From: a virus | Direction: 5' to 3' (one strand) | Length of the DNA: 47,381 nucleotides | IMG/VR virus record: IMGVR_UViG_3300042879_003765 | Coordinates: 1-47,381 of that record | Translations under genes and position numbers: made by a program | In this document: piece by piece, positions 6,628-14,523 of the stretch | Layout of the letters: every line of letters begins with the position of its first letter | How positions within the stretch are numbered: the first letter of the stretch is position 1 | Notes under the pieces: model-generated | What the model saw: the letters and a program-made list of their open reading frames with translations, nothing else | Told to the model about the DNA's origin: nothing | Database searches by the model: none

Positions 6628-6797
6628 TATTTATTTAATAATATGCTTTTAGAAAAGTTTATATCTGAAATAATACATATAGTTTCAGTTTCAGCTAATG
6701 TAAATACATCACCGACTTTTAAATTCTTAATTTCTTTTTTAGGAAGCTTGAATAATTCAGCAACCTGCTCCATGGTCAAATAATGTACGTTGTTCAT
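6627..6797 (-). CDS. 56-residue HTH-like small protein
   Basis: A frame from the ATG at 6795-6797 to a TAA at 6627-6629, encoding MNNVHYLTMEQVAELFKLPK followed by a beta-rich tail (VGDVFTLAETETICIISDI). 'YLTxEQVAELFxL' matches the first helices of the HTH_17/excisionase-type domain, but the recognition helix is short (KKEIKNLKVGD). It overlaps the DUF3310 gene's 3' end by 41 bases out of frame; an internal ATG at 6773 would reduce this but lose half of the motif. A small DNA-binding or regulatory protein is the best guess. Confidence 0.5.
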   Translation of the reverse strand: MNNVHYLTMEQVAELFKLPKKEIKNLKVGDVFTLAETETICIISDINFSKSILLNK

Positions 6798-7047
6798 ATA
6801 CTATTTTTTTAGGTGATTTTTTTAATTCAGCTGCTTTATCTAAATACCATTTTTCTTTTTTGAGATCTTGGTCAATAGAATTGTCGGGTTTTGTGCCCAT
6901 TCGCATTCTATATTTAAATGCGTTCATTTCACAGAACGCTATGGTTTTTTCTGTTCCCCAGATATTGACCATCATATCTATTACCTCGACAGAATAGTTG
7001 TTATAATGTGAAGGAGAATTGACCATTTCATATGATTTTGTATCCAT
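6757..7047 (-). CDS. DUF3310 family phage protein
   Basis: A 96-residue protein with the DUF3310 signature: an N-terminal VNSPSHYN motif (about 10-17), then EVIDMM, the helix FCEMNAFKYRMRMGTK (about 38-53) and the DLKKEKWYLDKAAE helix (about 62-75). The family is common in tailed phages, often near nucleotide-metabolism genes; its biochemical role is not established. Length is normal for the family. A TATAAATA sequence lies 18-25 bases upstream of the ATG (7065-7072), matching the T4 late-promoter core in the coding direction. Confidence 0.85.
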   Translation of the reverse strand: MDTKSYEMVNSPSHYNNYSVEVIDMMVNIWGTEKTIAFCEMNAFKYRMRMGTKPDNSIDQDLKKEKWYLDKAAELKKSPKKIVYEQRTLFDHGAGC

Positions 7048-7099
7048 AATCTTATAGTTTTTAATATTTATAGTAAACCAATCAAATTAAAATTATTGT

Positions 7100-7357
7100 A
7101 TGTCATACATGCCGGATGTAGATCCTAGTAATAAAATCTTAGCAGTAATACTTTGGGTATATACTTTAGTTGTGGGGGCGATAACAAATACTATTCAAAT
7201 TCCTACTCATGAGCTTACCAATATTAGTATTTTAGATATTATTTTAGATATAATAAGTAAGCTAACACCGGTAATATCTACCATATTTCTTTATATCATA
7301 AATAAAAAGGCAATAGATACTTTTTTTAAATCAAAATTTCGGAAACGGAAGCCTTGA
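7100..7357 (+). CDS. Lone plus-strand membrane protein
   Basis: An 85-residue frame on the plus strand with two strongly hydrophobic segments (about residues 11-32 and 43-68) and a very basic C-terminus (FFKSKFRKRKP). This hairpin-like topology with a basic tail resembles small phage holin-like proteins. It is the only plausible plus-strand gene here. It is divergent from DUF3310, and its last 32 bases overlap convergently the 3' end of the UV endonuclease gene. The composition looks genuinely membrane-protein-like rather than a shadow, since no gene opposes most of it. Function unproven. Confidence 0.55.
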   Translation: MSYMPDVDPSNKILAVILWVYTLVVGAITNTIQIPTHELTNISILDIILDIISKLTPVISTIFLYIINKKAIDTFFKSKFRKRKP

Positions 7358-8243
7358 GAATAGCTAATTCTTTAGCTTTAGCTTCTACCATTATATCTAA
7401 ATCATACCCATAAGTATTAATCGGACCATTAATATAATCCGAGTGCGCTTGGGGTCTAATCCTGCTATTGCCTTCATGTAAGGCCTTCGACTCCGAATAG
7501 TGGACTACTGGTATTATGCCGGTAGGCCAAGTGCATATAGCTAATTCTAGAGCGTCTTCTTCACTTAAATCTCCGGTGTTAAAAGTGTGGTGATGATAAT
7601 CGAAAACGATTGGTATATTAATATCAGAAAAAATATGTTGGTATAAATCTGCAACAGACATTTTATTTGGTGAATCATCATTTTCAATGGTCAATCTACT
7701 TTTACAATTATCAGATAATCTATCAAAGTTTTTACAGAATCTTTTAGCTGATTCTTTTTTATCTCCATACACACCGCCTATATGTATATTAATCTTATTA
7801 TAAGGCGTGCAAGACAATCCTAACATATCCATAATCTCAGAATGGTTTTCTAAATCTTTTATGGTTTTTTTAACCACATCTTCATTAGGAGAAGATAATA
7901 CATTATAAGGTCCTGGATGAAATGAAAGTCTTTGTTGATTTTCAGTGGCATACTTTCCTATTTTACCTAACCAATCTGCAATTTCAGCATAATCAGGCAT
8001 ATCTGTTAATTTAAATTCGGATGCCCATGGTATAATATCCGAGGACATTCGGTAAAAGAAGATGCCGTTATTTTTATTCCATACTACAATACGAAATAAG
8101 TCTTTTACGTTCTGCAAAGCAATTTGAGAGCAGGCGGATATGCCTTTTTTCATAAATCCGTCTTTCCTAATCGTTCTACCAGTAGTAATTTTAGGCTTCT
8201 GCTTTTGCAGAGTCATGTTAATGCAGGCGTATCCTAAGTTCAT
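7326..8243 (-). CDS. uvsE: UV damage endonuclease UvdE/UvsE
   Basis: A 305-residue TIM-barrel endonuclease that nicks DNA 5' of UV photoproducts. It shows the family signature along its length: LGYACINMTL at the start, RLSFHPGPYNVLSSP at about 105-119, the metal-ligand segments NIHIGGVYGDK (about 151-161), RLTIENDD (about 183-190), FDYHHHTF (about 213-220) and VVHYSESK (about 246-253), then AHSDYI. Length is close to the bacterial enzymes. It gives the phage light-damage repair independent of host NER. Its 3' end is overlapped by the plus-strand gene. Confidence 0.93.
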   Translation of the reverse strand: MNLGYACINMTLQKQKPKITTGRTIRKDGFMKKGISACSQIALQNVKDLFRIVVWNKNNGIFFYRMSSDIIPWASEFKLTDMPDYAEIADWLGKIGKYATENQQRLSFHPGPYNVLSSPNEDVVKKTIKDLENHSEIMDMLGLSCTPYNKINIHIGGVYGDKKESAKRFCKNFDRLSDNCKSRLTIENDDSPNKMSVADLYQHIFSDINIPIVFDYHHHTFNTGDLSEEDALELAICTWPTGIIPVVHYSESKALHEGNSRIRPQAHSDYINGPINTYGYDLDIMVEAKAKELAILKASVSEILI

Positions 8244-8288
8244 AATTTTTATTTTAAATAAAGATAATAAAAAATAATCGAAATAACA

Positions 8289-8314
8289 AAAGGGGAAGAT
8301 TGCTCCTCCCCTTT
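8289..8314 (-). terminator. Hairpin terminator after the lipoprotein gene
   Basis: An 8-bp stem AAAGGGGA/TCCCCTTT (8289-8296 with 8307-8314) closes a 10-base loop. On the minus strand it is followed by a weak T-rich run (TGTTATTT). It lies 21 bases beyond the stop of the lipoprotein gene and 46 bases before the start of uvsE. Confidence 0.6.
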
Positions 8315-8334
8315 ATACTAACTTATCTACTTTA

Positions 8335-8499
8335 TTAGTTTGTAGCGGCAGTATCCACAGCAGTAGTGTCAGTTTGTACCGCAGTAGTGTCTGTAGTGGT
8401 AGCGGTTGAATCTACAGTCGTAGTTTCAGTTGAAGTGGTGTTACTAGTGCAAGCACTTAAACACGTTACCAATGCAGCAATCATTAAGATGTTTTTCAT
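8335..8499 (-). CDS. Thr/Asp-rich small lipoprotein
   Basis: A 54-residue frame from the ATG at 8497-8499 to a TAA at 8335-8337. It has a lipoprotein signal (MKNILMIAALVTCLSAC) with a lipobox LSAC. The mature part is almost only Thr, Ala, Val, Asp and Ser, with TDTTAV-type repeats. This predicts a membrane-anchored, flexible, possibly O-glycosylated tail on the cell surface or in the periplasm. Small phage lipoproteins may act as o-spanins or in superinfection exclusion; neither is shown here. A hairpin terminator follows. Confidence 0.7.
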   Translation of the reverse strand: MKNILMIAALVTCLSACTSNTTSTETTTVDSTATTTDTTAVQTDTTAVDTAATN

Positions 8500-8516
8500 A
8501 GTTTGATTTAGAATTA

Positions 8517-8750
8517 TTATTTATTTATTTGTAAGATTGAATAGCCATTCATATTCATTAATTGTACTAAAACCCCTATACAATGTTTATATAAATCAGG
8601 TATAGTTGAATTTATTAATTCATTTACACTAGTTTGATGTAGTAAAGCAAATTTGTATTCTTTATAGAAAGATAAGTAATCTGTAATTGCAGTACCGAAA
8701 CCATCTAATATTTTGTTTAACTGGTCAGCTTCCATTACTAGAATTTTCAT
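8517..8750 (-). CDS. Small hypothetical protein, 77 residues
   Basis: A helical, soluble 77-residue protein (MKILVMEADQLNKILDGFGT...) with alternating hydrophobic and charged residues and no signal or membrane segment. It starts 4 bases after the stop of the 108-residue gene and lies 17 bases before the lipoprotein start. No family recognised. Confidence 0.6.
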   Translation of the reverse strand: MKILVMEADQLNKILDGFGTAITDYLSFYKEYKFALLHQTSVNELINSTIPDLYKHCIGVLVQLMNMNGYSILQINK

Positions 8751-8754
8751 ATCG

Positions 8755-9081
8755 TTAGTTTAATATTTTTAAATTTCGTTTAATGTCTTCCAATTCCAAA
8801 ATCTGGCTATGGGTTAAACGGTAGTTATTAAACATCAGAGTTTTTTTGACTTCTTCCTTTAACTCGTTTAATTTGTTTTGATAATGAACCCTTTTAAAAT
8901 GTTTCCTGGGTTCATATTCAAATTCATACCATTCATTCATAGTCAATGGCCACACTTGCGACGGGTGATGGGGTTCATGTTCTTCTAGAATGTTTGATAA
9001 TTTGTCTTGTATTTTACCTAGGAATTTAATCCATTTAAAATACATTCTTCTTCTTAAGTTCATAGTTTTATTTATTACCAT
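8755..9081 (-). CDS. Small basic hypothetical protein
   Basis: A 108-residue, very basic protein with many Arg, Lys, His and Trp residues (starts MVINKTMNLRRRMYFKW). A second ATG at codon 7 is an alternative start. The C-terminal half is helical (LNELKEEVKKTL, then ILELEDIKRNLK). Its composition suggests nucleic-acid association. A TATATTTA-like box about 20 bases upstream may be its promoter. No known domain. Confidence 0.6.
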   Translation of the reverse strand: MVINKTMNLRRRMYFKWIKFLGKIQDKLSNILEEHEPHHPSQVWPLTMNEWYEFEYEPRKHFKRVHYQNKLNELKEEVKKTLMFNNYRLTHSQILELEDIKRNLKILN

Positions 9082-9116
9082 ATCTAAATATAGATAAAGA
9101 ATTTGATATTACCAAA

Positions 9117-9740
9117 TTATCCTTCTGAAATTTTTCGTTCATGTACTGACATATTTGGATAATCAATCAAACGTGCAAATCTATATACGTTGTATGGATT
9201 AAGAGGAGTGCCTACCAATAAAAAATAACAATTATAGCATAATAGTTCCAAATTTTCTAACTTAAAATTATGTAAATTATTATCAATGAAATTAAGAATC
9301 AATGGAATTTTATTATCTACAGGTCGTTTATGATTGAATCCGCAATTTGCACATTTTTCAGGTAAGTATCCTTCCTGTATAAGTCGCCATTTCATTCTAG
9401 TAGGTACATAATTTGGATGCTTGCCTGCCAAAATATCTTGTAGTGGAATTATTTTATGGTCGGATGCAGGATATTTTTTAATCCCCTTTCCTGCCATATT
9501 TAAATGTTTATCAAATAAACTTATACCATCATCATCCTTAAATTTTTTTGCGTATGCACGGTATGTTAAATAATGTACTCCCAAAAACCTAGCAGCTGCA
9601 CGATTAGATTTAGTATTTTGCATTGCAATACGGATATCCGCTTCGGTAAGCCTTCTGCGTTTGTAGATTATCTGCCTCCGAAATCTATTGATTTCTCGGT
9701 ATCTATCGTTTTCTAAATCTTCGGGTCTAATAAATGGCAT
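9117..9740 (-). CDS. HTH plus zinc-ribbon protein with degenerate HNH fold
   Basis: A 207-residue protein. The N-terminal third has a helix-turn-helix (about 32-68: TEADIRIAMQNTKSNRAAARF, split as LTEADIRIAM / NRAAARFLGVHYLTYRAYAKKF). The C-terminal third has the zinc-binding CxxC pair of an HNH nuclease, CANC at about 134-137 and CYNC at about 168-171. Between them, FIDNNLHNFKLENLELL has the layout of the HNH core 'HHIDGNxxNNxxENL', but the catalytic His positions are replaced (LNFID). So the fold is probably kept and nuclease activity lost. A DNA-binding regulator or inactive homing-type protein is likely. Confidence 0.65.
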   Translation of the reverse strand: MPFIRPEDLENDRYREINRFRRQIIYKRRRLTEADIRIAMQNTKSNRAAARFLGVHYLTYRAYAKKFKDDDGISLFDKHLNMAGKGIKKYPASDHKIIPLQDILAGKHPNYVPTRMKWRLIQEGYLPEKCANCGFNHKRPVDNKIPLILNFIDNNLHNFKLENLELLCYNCYFLLVGTPLNPYNVYRFARLIDYPNMSVHERKISEG

Positions 9741-9741
9741 A

Positions 9742-10236
9742 TTATAAAGAAGCTTTTAACTTTTTAAGTAATTCCATACATTTGTTAGCTTGTAAATAAT
9801 TTTCTTCTTCTAAAAAATATTCATGAGCAATTCTTAGTCCCGCAGGCCAATCCCGTTTTAATGAGTCAACAAAAATGCCGCTAGAATTAATTTGAAATAG
9901 TTTTATTTTTTTCTTTTTGGTATTTATACCTTCTTCGACAGCTTCTACAATTCTATTAAAAATATAAGAGTCATTAGAATCAAAGTAATTTTCTAATTGA
10001 AACATATCCGTATACGGTATAACAGGAATCTGTTCGTCTATAATTTTTTCTTGTTGCATCTTTTCTATATTAACATATTCTACATCAACTATATTATGCA
10101 TATCTGAAAGTTCAAATACTATTTTATCTCTTTCTAAAATACTAGTAGCTAGTTTGGTTTGCACCACTTCACCATCATCCCAAACCTCGATGATGTATTC
10201 GTTTTTATTTATTTTTTTAGCGCGTATCTTAAACAT
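9742..10236 (-). CDS. Hypothetical protein, 164 residues
   Basis: I start this gene at the ATG at 10236 (MFKIRAKKINKNEYIIEVWD). A longer frame from a TTG at 10278 would overlap the upstream gene by 50 bases, whereas the ATG gives an 8-base overlap. The N-terminal part is beta-rich with repeated VWDDGEVV-type strands and the C-terminal part is helical (about 125-164). It ends 1 base before the start of the HTH/zinc gene. No family recognised. Confidence 0.65.
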   Translation of the reverse strand: MFKIRAKKINKNEYIIEVWDDGEVVQTKLATSILERDKIVFELSDMHNIVDVEYVNIEKMQQEKIIDEQIPVIPYTDMFQLENYFDSNDSYIFNRIVEAVEEGINTKKKKIKLFQINSSGIFVDSLKRDWPAGLRIAHEYFLEEENYLQANKCMELLKKLKASL

Positions 10237-10855
10237 TGATTCCGAAATAACTTTTCTTATAAGTATTTCGTTCTTCAAAATCTAAGTGTTGCCATTCTTC
10301 TCTACGGGAATGTAATAACCTACATTCTAAATCCCAATCCTTAACAGCATTTAATATGTCTTCCATTAACCGTTTATCGTATCTAAATAAATCCGGGTCA
10401 TCATATTTTTTATATACATTTAATAATTCGTACACTCCGGTGTTGTCTATCCAATCTATTTTTATTTCGAATCCCCAGAAAGGAAAAATATCCATTAGTC
10501 TTCTTACTTCCGGTTTATGCGATTGTATCTTTTCTAATTCATATCTGGCTCTACCTGCTAATCCATATCTAGTATATATAAATGAACGGTTTACAAATAT
10601 ATTAGGATGTGCAGCTAATTTAAACCATGGCTGTTTTAAAGGCCAATGATTATGAAAATTGATTTCGGTGTACGTAGTATCCGATGATATTAATTCTACT
10701 TCATTCTTTTTATAATATTCTTTTTCTAAATCAATTAATTGGTATCCATCGGTATCAAAATCAGTTAGGTCTGCTTTTAGTATAGGTTCTAAACTATCTA
10801 AAGGTTCACTTAACCATGGTCTGAATGTAACACGCGTGGTATTCCAAGATAACAT
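10229..10855 (-). CDS. Hypothetical protein, 208 residues
   Basis: A soluble protein rich in aromatic and charged residues, with segments such as LSWNTTRVTFRPWLSEPL at the N-terminus, NHWPLKQPWFKLAAHPN (about 69-85) and WGFEIKIDWIDNTGVYELL (about 126-144). The Trp/Tyr density suggests a compact mixed alpha/beta fold. The ATG overlaps the previous TAA (TAATG). No known domain is recognised, and it might be a phage structural or nucleotide-related protein. Confidence 0.65.
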   Translation of the reverse strand: MLSWNTTRVTFRPWLSEPLDSLEPILKADLTDFDTDGYQLIDLEKEYYKKNEVELISSDTTYTEINFHNHWPLKQPWFKLAAHPNIFVNRSFIYTRYGLAGRARYELEKIQSHKPEVRRLMDIFPFWGFEIKIDWIDNTGVYELLNVYKKYDDPDLFRYDKRLMEDILNAVKDWDLECRLLHSRREEWQHLDFEERNTYKKSYFGINV

Positions 10856-11133
10856 TATTTTTTAGATTTAGTTTTAAATACTGGTAATGACCCTAATAAT
10901 GAACTATTACTGCCGTCTTTATTTACTACCTGTTCTAGTTTAGAATCAAATAATTCTAATTCTTCGCTACAAGCTTTGGTAAGTTCTAAATTACCTTCGC
11001 TTTTCATATAAATGAAATAAAGAATGTGGTCGTTGCTTGCTAATTCTTTTCCGAAGTAAGTCTTAGTACCGGCATTTGCAGATGCTTTTTGCTTACGTTC
11101 TAATTGATCTTTAAAAATTTCTGTTGCTTTCAT
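10855..11133 (-). CDS. Small hypothetical protein, 92 residues
   Basis: A soluble 92-residue protein (MKATEIFKDQLERKQKASAN) with a charged N-terminal helix, a central mixed region (about 28-70) and a Lys-rich C-terminus (KTKSKK). Its ATG overlaps the stop of the GT2 gene (ATGA) and its stop overlaps the next ATG, so it is embedded in the same transcript as the glycan genes. Function unknown. Confidence 0.65.
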   Translation of the reverse strand: MKATEIFKDQLERKQKASANAGTKTYFGKELASNDHILYFIYMKSEGNLELTKACSEELELFDSKLEQVVNKDGSNSSLLGSLPVFKTKSKK

Positions 11134-12164
11134 AGGAAATAAAGATTGTTATTTTCATAGTTAACTAAAGTGTTGATATGTATTTTAAATATATCTAATT
11201 CAAATTCGCCTTCCTCTCCGGATTCCGCTATAATATCTGAAAGATTCTGAATTATATTAAATGATTGTTCACTAAGCTTAGTACCATCAAATTCAATTAC
11301 AACATCATTCTCTCCTATAGGATAGTTGTTCTTTAAATTAAATACTCGTTTTTTTAAATCGAATGCAGTGTTAGGCTGCTCCTTATGTATATAAGAATCT
11401 GTGATAACTTGCATATCATCTTCAATGTAAATTCTATCACACCATGGTTCAAGTAAATCTAATAATTGTTCATTACATTTTTTAATTACAAATGCGATAT
11501 TGTATTTTTTATTATGAATAGATTTTCTAAACCCCCATTTTCGTATAAAATTTCTATTTGAGTTATATTCAATATTTCTGTAGTCACCGGACCTAGACGT
11601 TTTACTAACAAAATGATATACGAAACTAGGAGAAACTTTTCTTTCAAATCCTAGAAGAGAATACCTTAGATGTAAATCATCATCTTCACAAAACATCTTG
11701 AATGTACGACCGTCGATTCCAATATAATCTTCTTTCATACATCCGAAAAATAACTGCGATCCGCCATCAAGTAATGGGCCGGTGAAATTCAAAGAATTAA
11801 ATTTATCTTCATCAAACGATTTCAAGTCATTGCCACAGTCAATTATTTTTTTACCTGGATATTCGTCTCTATATATAGGAGGTTCAATTCTAGTATAAGT
11901 TACTATTCGATTTTTGCATATATGTAAATCCATGGACTCTATAAATCCTTTAGAAACGTACATATCATTATGTAGCAGAATTATTTTATCTCCTTTAGCT
12001 TTTGATACAGCTGTATTATAATTGTGCCCTAAAGTAACTTCAGAATTTTCTTCTAAAATTATTTCTACTTTAGATTCATCTGGATATATCTTTCTAATAT
12101 TTTGTATTAGAAAATCTGTGTACTCTTTATTAGTACCGTTTGTGGGTATGATTAAAGATATCAT
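11130..12164 (-). CDS. GT2-like glycosyltransferase
   Basis: A GT-A fold glycosyltransferase. I start it at the ATG at 12164 (MISLIIPTNG), which overlaps the upstream stop as ATGA; the longer frame begins with a TTG. Residues 1-70 show the GT2 beginning, LIIPTNG, then AKGDKIILLHND (DxD-like Asp at about 67). A second conserved region GSQLFFGCMKEDYIGIDGRTF (split: GSQLFFGCMKED / YIGIDGRTF) and EDDDLHLRY follow at about 145-180, matching the acceptor and catalytic-acid region. The C-terminal 120 residues are a separate unknown region. The sugar donor is unknown. Confidence 0.8.
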   Translation of the reverse strand: MISLIIPTNGTNKEYTDFLIQNIRKIYPDESKVEIILEENSEVTLGHNYNTAVSKAKGDKIILLHNDMYVSKGFIESMDLHICKNRIVTYTRIEPPIYRDEYPGKKIIDCGNDLKSFDEDKFNSLNFTGPLLDGGSQLFFGCMKEDYIGIDGRTFKMFCEDDDLHLRYSLLGFERKVSPSFVYHFVSKTSRSGDYRNIEYNSNRNFIRKWGFRKSIHNKKYNIAFVIKKCNEQLLDLLEPWCDRIYIEDDMQVITDSYIHKEQPNTAFDLKKRVFNLKNNYPIGENDVVIEFDGTKLSEQSFNIIQNLSDIIAESGEEGEFELDIFKIHINTLVNYENNNLYFL

Positions 12165-12961
12165 AGTGTATAATTGTTTCCAAATAAAGACCAATAATCA
12201 TTAACGACTTCTGTGTATGCTAATGTGGTAGATCCTAAATGGAATATAATTCCAGCATTTAAAAATTCAAAACTTTTATATTCTTTCAAAAAGCGTTCTT
12301 GTAATTGAAATAAATAAGGCACTTGACAATTGAACTCTTTAGTAACAAATGTTATTTCTTTAGAAAAAAGATCTTGTAATGCAATATTAACGGCTGTCTG
12401 ATCCATGGCGTCTATTCGAACTCCTCCTTCTTTGCCGATACCTTGCATGTGACAATTAATATCTTTTTCAGAATAATAATAGTCCCTATATTTTTTTAAT
12501 TCTTTCTGAAATTCTTTTAAATGCGTAGATTTCATAGAAACGAACCCAGCATTAAAGTATTTAGTAACTATAGAAAATGCTTGCGGGTTACATCCTAACC
12601 ATTGATTTAAATGATAATTTGCCGTGCCAACTCCGGCTTGATCCGGAACTACCACTATTTCTAGTTTATTATCTTTGAAAACCTGATTAAAATCGAATGC
12701 ATCCCATCTTACTATAGTATCGGCGTCTACAAATGTAATACGATCATAATCGAATATGCTAGGATCAACATCCGACCATCTATCAAAGCACATAGCAGCG
12801 TAATCTGGGTGGCCTATCGGGGTGTATTTATATCCGCGCACTAACATTAAATCGATACCGTGCAAAGCACAATAGTATTTCCAAGTATCAATACACTTAG
12901 AATAATTAGAATTGTTTTCTAAGTCATTGTATACGGGTATTACTATACAATTTTTTTCCAT
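12161..12961 (-). CDS. GT-A type glycosyltransferase with DAD motif
   Basis: A 266-residue protein with the nucleotide-sugar-binding core of GT-A enzymes: the N-terminal strand IVIPVYND, and RITFVDADTIVRWD with DAD at residues 79-81. It also has FNAGFVSMKSTHL (about 137-149), typical of GT8/GT-A acceptor loops, and DQTAVNIAL (about 188-196), a second acidic motif. It ends with FHLGSTT, like the metal-binding His of GT8 enzymes. Expected to act in the cytoplasm. Donor and acceptor are not deducible. Confidence 0.75.
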   Translation of the reverse strand: MEKNCIVIPVYNDLENNSNYSKCIDTWKYYCALHGIDLMLVRGYKYTPIGHPDYAAMCFDRWSDVDPSIFDYDRITFVDADTIVRWDAFDFNQVFKDNKLEIVVVPDQAGVGTANYHLNQWLGCNPQAFSIVTKYFNAGFVSMKSTHLKEFQKELKKYRDYYYSEKDINCHMQGIGKEGGVRIDAMDQTAVNIALQDLFSKEITFVTKEFNCQVPYLFQLQERFLKEYKSFEFLNAGIIFHLGSTTLAYTEVVNDYWSLFGNNYTL

Positions 12962-13888
12962 TTAAATTATATTTTTAGATTTTAGTTTATTAAAAGCAAT
13001 ATGTAAATATTCGGACAATTTAGATTCAAAAACCTCTCTTTGATTTGTTTTATTATCTTTTAATTTTAAAAAATTTCTATAATAGTTAGAAAATCCGTCT
13101 ACTGTGGGAGTAAGTAAGGTCCCTGTAGGATAGAACCAAATAGTTTCGCCTCTTAAAAGATATTGCTGCACGTCAACACCTGCAGGTTTTACATTGTTCA
13201 TTATTATCAATGAATATAAATCCCATGGGCCGTATCCTTTCCAATCAGACTGAATCTCGCACAGCTCTTCATACAAAGCTTTGTTATATAAATCAAACCA
13301 GCCTGCCCATTTACTTTTTTTAAGTGGTTGTAAAGAGATTTCTTCGTTAGAATTTTTTCTATTGAATTCTACATCAAATATATCTACATTCAGATAATCT
13401 GAATATGGAATATTTACATACTTAGGATCTGTGATTTCATCCCAGTCAGCATCTCCTACTTTAGATACTTGAGGACTTATTACAAAGTATTTGTTTTTTA
13501 TTTGCCTTGCACTTTCAATTAAATAATATAACAAGTGTTCGCTAAAATTAATATCCGGACAGATAGACATATAGTAATCCATTTCAGATGATATACAATC
13601 TCGTTGCAAATCTAAATGTCCGTATAATTCATCACCTTCATATATTTTTTTATTGTGAGTAACGCCTTCTAATAATATTGAAATCGTATTATATTTTTCA
13701 ATAAAGAATTCTTTAGGTATTTTACTATTTGGCCAATCAAAAGCATATGATGATAAATTTAAACACGAATCAATATGAATATTGATATCCTTAGGAAGAT
13801 AGTATAAAGAACGTTTTAATTGAGAAAAAGATAATAACGCATAATCTATCTCCCATGGCATTATATGATATGTTATTTTAATATTCAT
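12962..13888 (-). CDS. Putative glycosyltransferase-like protein
   Basis: A 308-residue soluble protein in the glycan operon. Features are DLQRDCISSEMDYYMSICPD (about 92-111), YFVISPQVSKVGDADWDEI (about 135-153) and WAGWFDLYNKALYEEL (about 194-209), with the rhythm of a diverged GT-A fold. However, the metal-binding DxD candidate DAD in GDADWDEI is not in the usual strand context. Neighbours on both sides are glycan enzymes and the spacing is 0-4 bases, so a glycosyltransferase is likely but not certain. Confidence 0.55.
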   Translation of the reverse strand: MNIKITYHIMPWEIDYALLSFSQLKRSLYYLPKDINIHIDSCLNLSSYAFDWPNSKIPKEFFIEKYNTISILLEGVTHNKKIYEGDELYGHLDLQRDCISSEMDYYMSICPDINFSEHLLYYLIESARQIKNKYFVISPQVSKVGDADWDEITDPKYVNIPYSDYLNVDIFDVEFNRKNSNEEISLQPLKKSKWAGWFDLYNKALYEELCEIQSDWKGYGPWDLYSLIIMNNVKPAGVDVQQYLLRGETIWFYPTGTLLTPTVDGFSNYYRNFLKLKDNKTNQREVFESKLSEYLHIAFNKLKSKNII

Positions 13889-14523
13889 TTCTTTACAAAT
13901 ATTTTATCTACCCCATATTCAGAAACTAAGTCGTATCCTAACTCGTTAATTAAATCTAAAATCTTTTTAGAATCATCATTATACCTATTCAACCATTTCT
14001 CACAAAATTCAATACACAATACTGGATTGTATTTTTTAATCGTATTCGCACACCCCAACAACGCTTTATATTCGTAACCTTCAATGTCTAGTTGAATTAA
14101 ATCGCATCCGGGCAAATTCAACGAATCTATTGTTATAGTAGGCACATATCCTATCCCACTAACATGAACTCCGCCAGTATCATTAGGCCGGTCGGGCCTA
14201 ATTAATTGTTGAGTTTGTACTGTCTCAGCTGTATTTCCTAAACAACATTGCATTTTTATTACATTAGGAGAATCAACATTTTGATTTAAACAATAAAAGT
14301 TAATTGGATCGGGTTCGAATGTGTATATAACATTGAAATGTGACGTAAATGAGTTTAGAAGATATCCACAATTTCCTCCGGCTTGTATCATTACGTTAGT
14401 AGTTTTAACGTGCGGCAATAGATGATTTGCTAAATCATTATATTCTGTTTGATGTTTCCAACTATTTTCATCACTAATCGGCCAAACCCATTTATTTTCT
14501 TTAAGAGTAGTATATTGTTTCAT
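13885..14523 (-). CDS. FkbM-family methyltransferase
   Basis: A 212-residue class I SAM-dependent methyltransferase of the FkbM type, which usually O-methylates sugars. The SAM-binding glycine motif is present as VMIQAGGNCGYLL (about 43-55), with the acidic strand YTFEPDPINFYCLNQN (about 70-85). LIQLDIEGYEYKALLG (about 141-156) is the family's diagnostic segment, and IEFCEKW follows. It overlaps the upstream epimerase gene by 23 bases. Location in the glycan run suggests methylation of the sugar made by this cluster; the position methylated is unknown. Confidence 0.85.
   Translation of the reverse strand: MKQYTTLKENKWVWPISDENSWKHQTEYNDLANHLLPHVKTTNVMIQAGGNCGYLLNSFTSHFNVIYTFEPDPINFYCLNQNVDSPNVIKMQCCLGNTAETVQTQQLIRPDRPNDTGGVHVSGIGYVPTITIDSLNLPGCDLIQLDIEGYEYKALLGCANTIKKYNPVLCIEFCEKWLNRYNDDSKKILDLINELGYDLVSEYGVDKIFVKK

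Noticed and set aside
10229-10278. Longer versions of several genes starting upstream (for example at 10278, 12194, 16311, 39431).
   Set aside because: Those starts are TTG codons and create longer overlaps; ATG starts giving ATGA or short overlaps fit the window's pattern.
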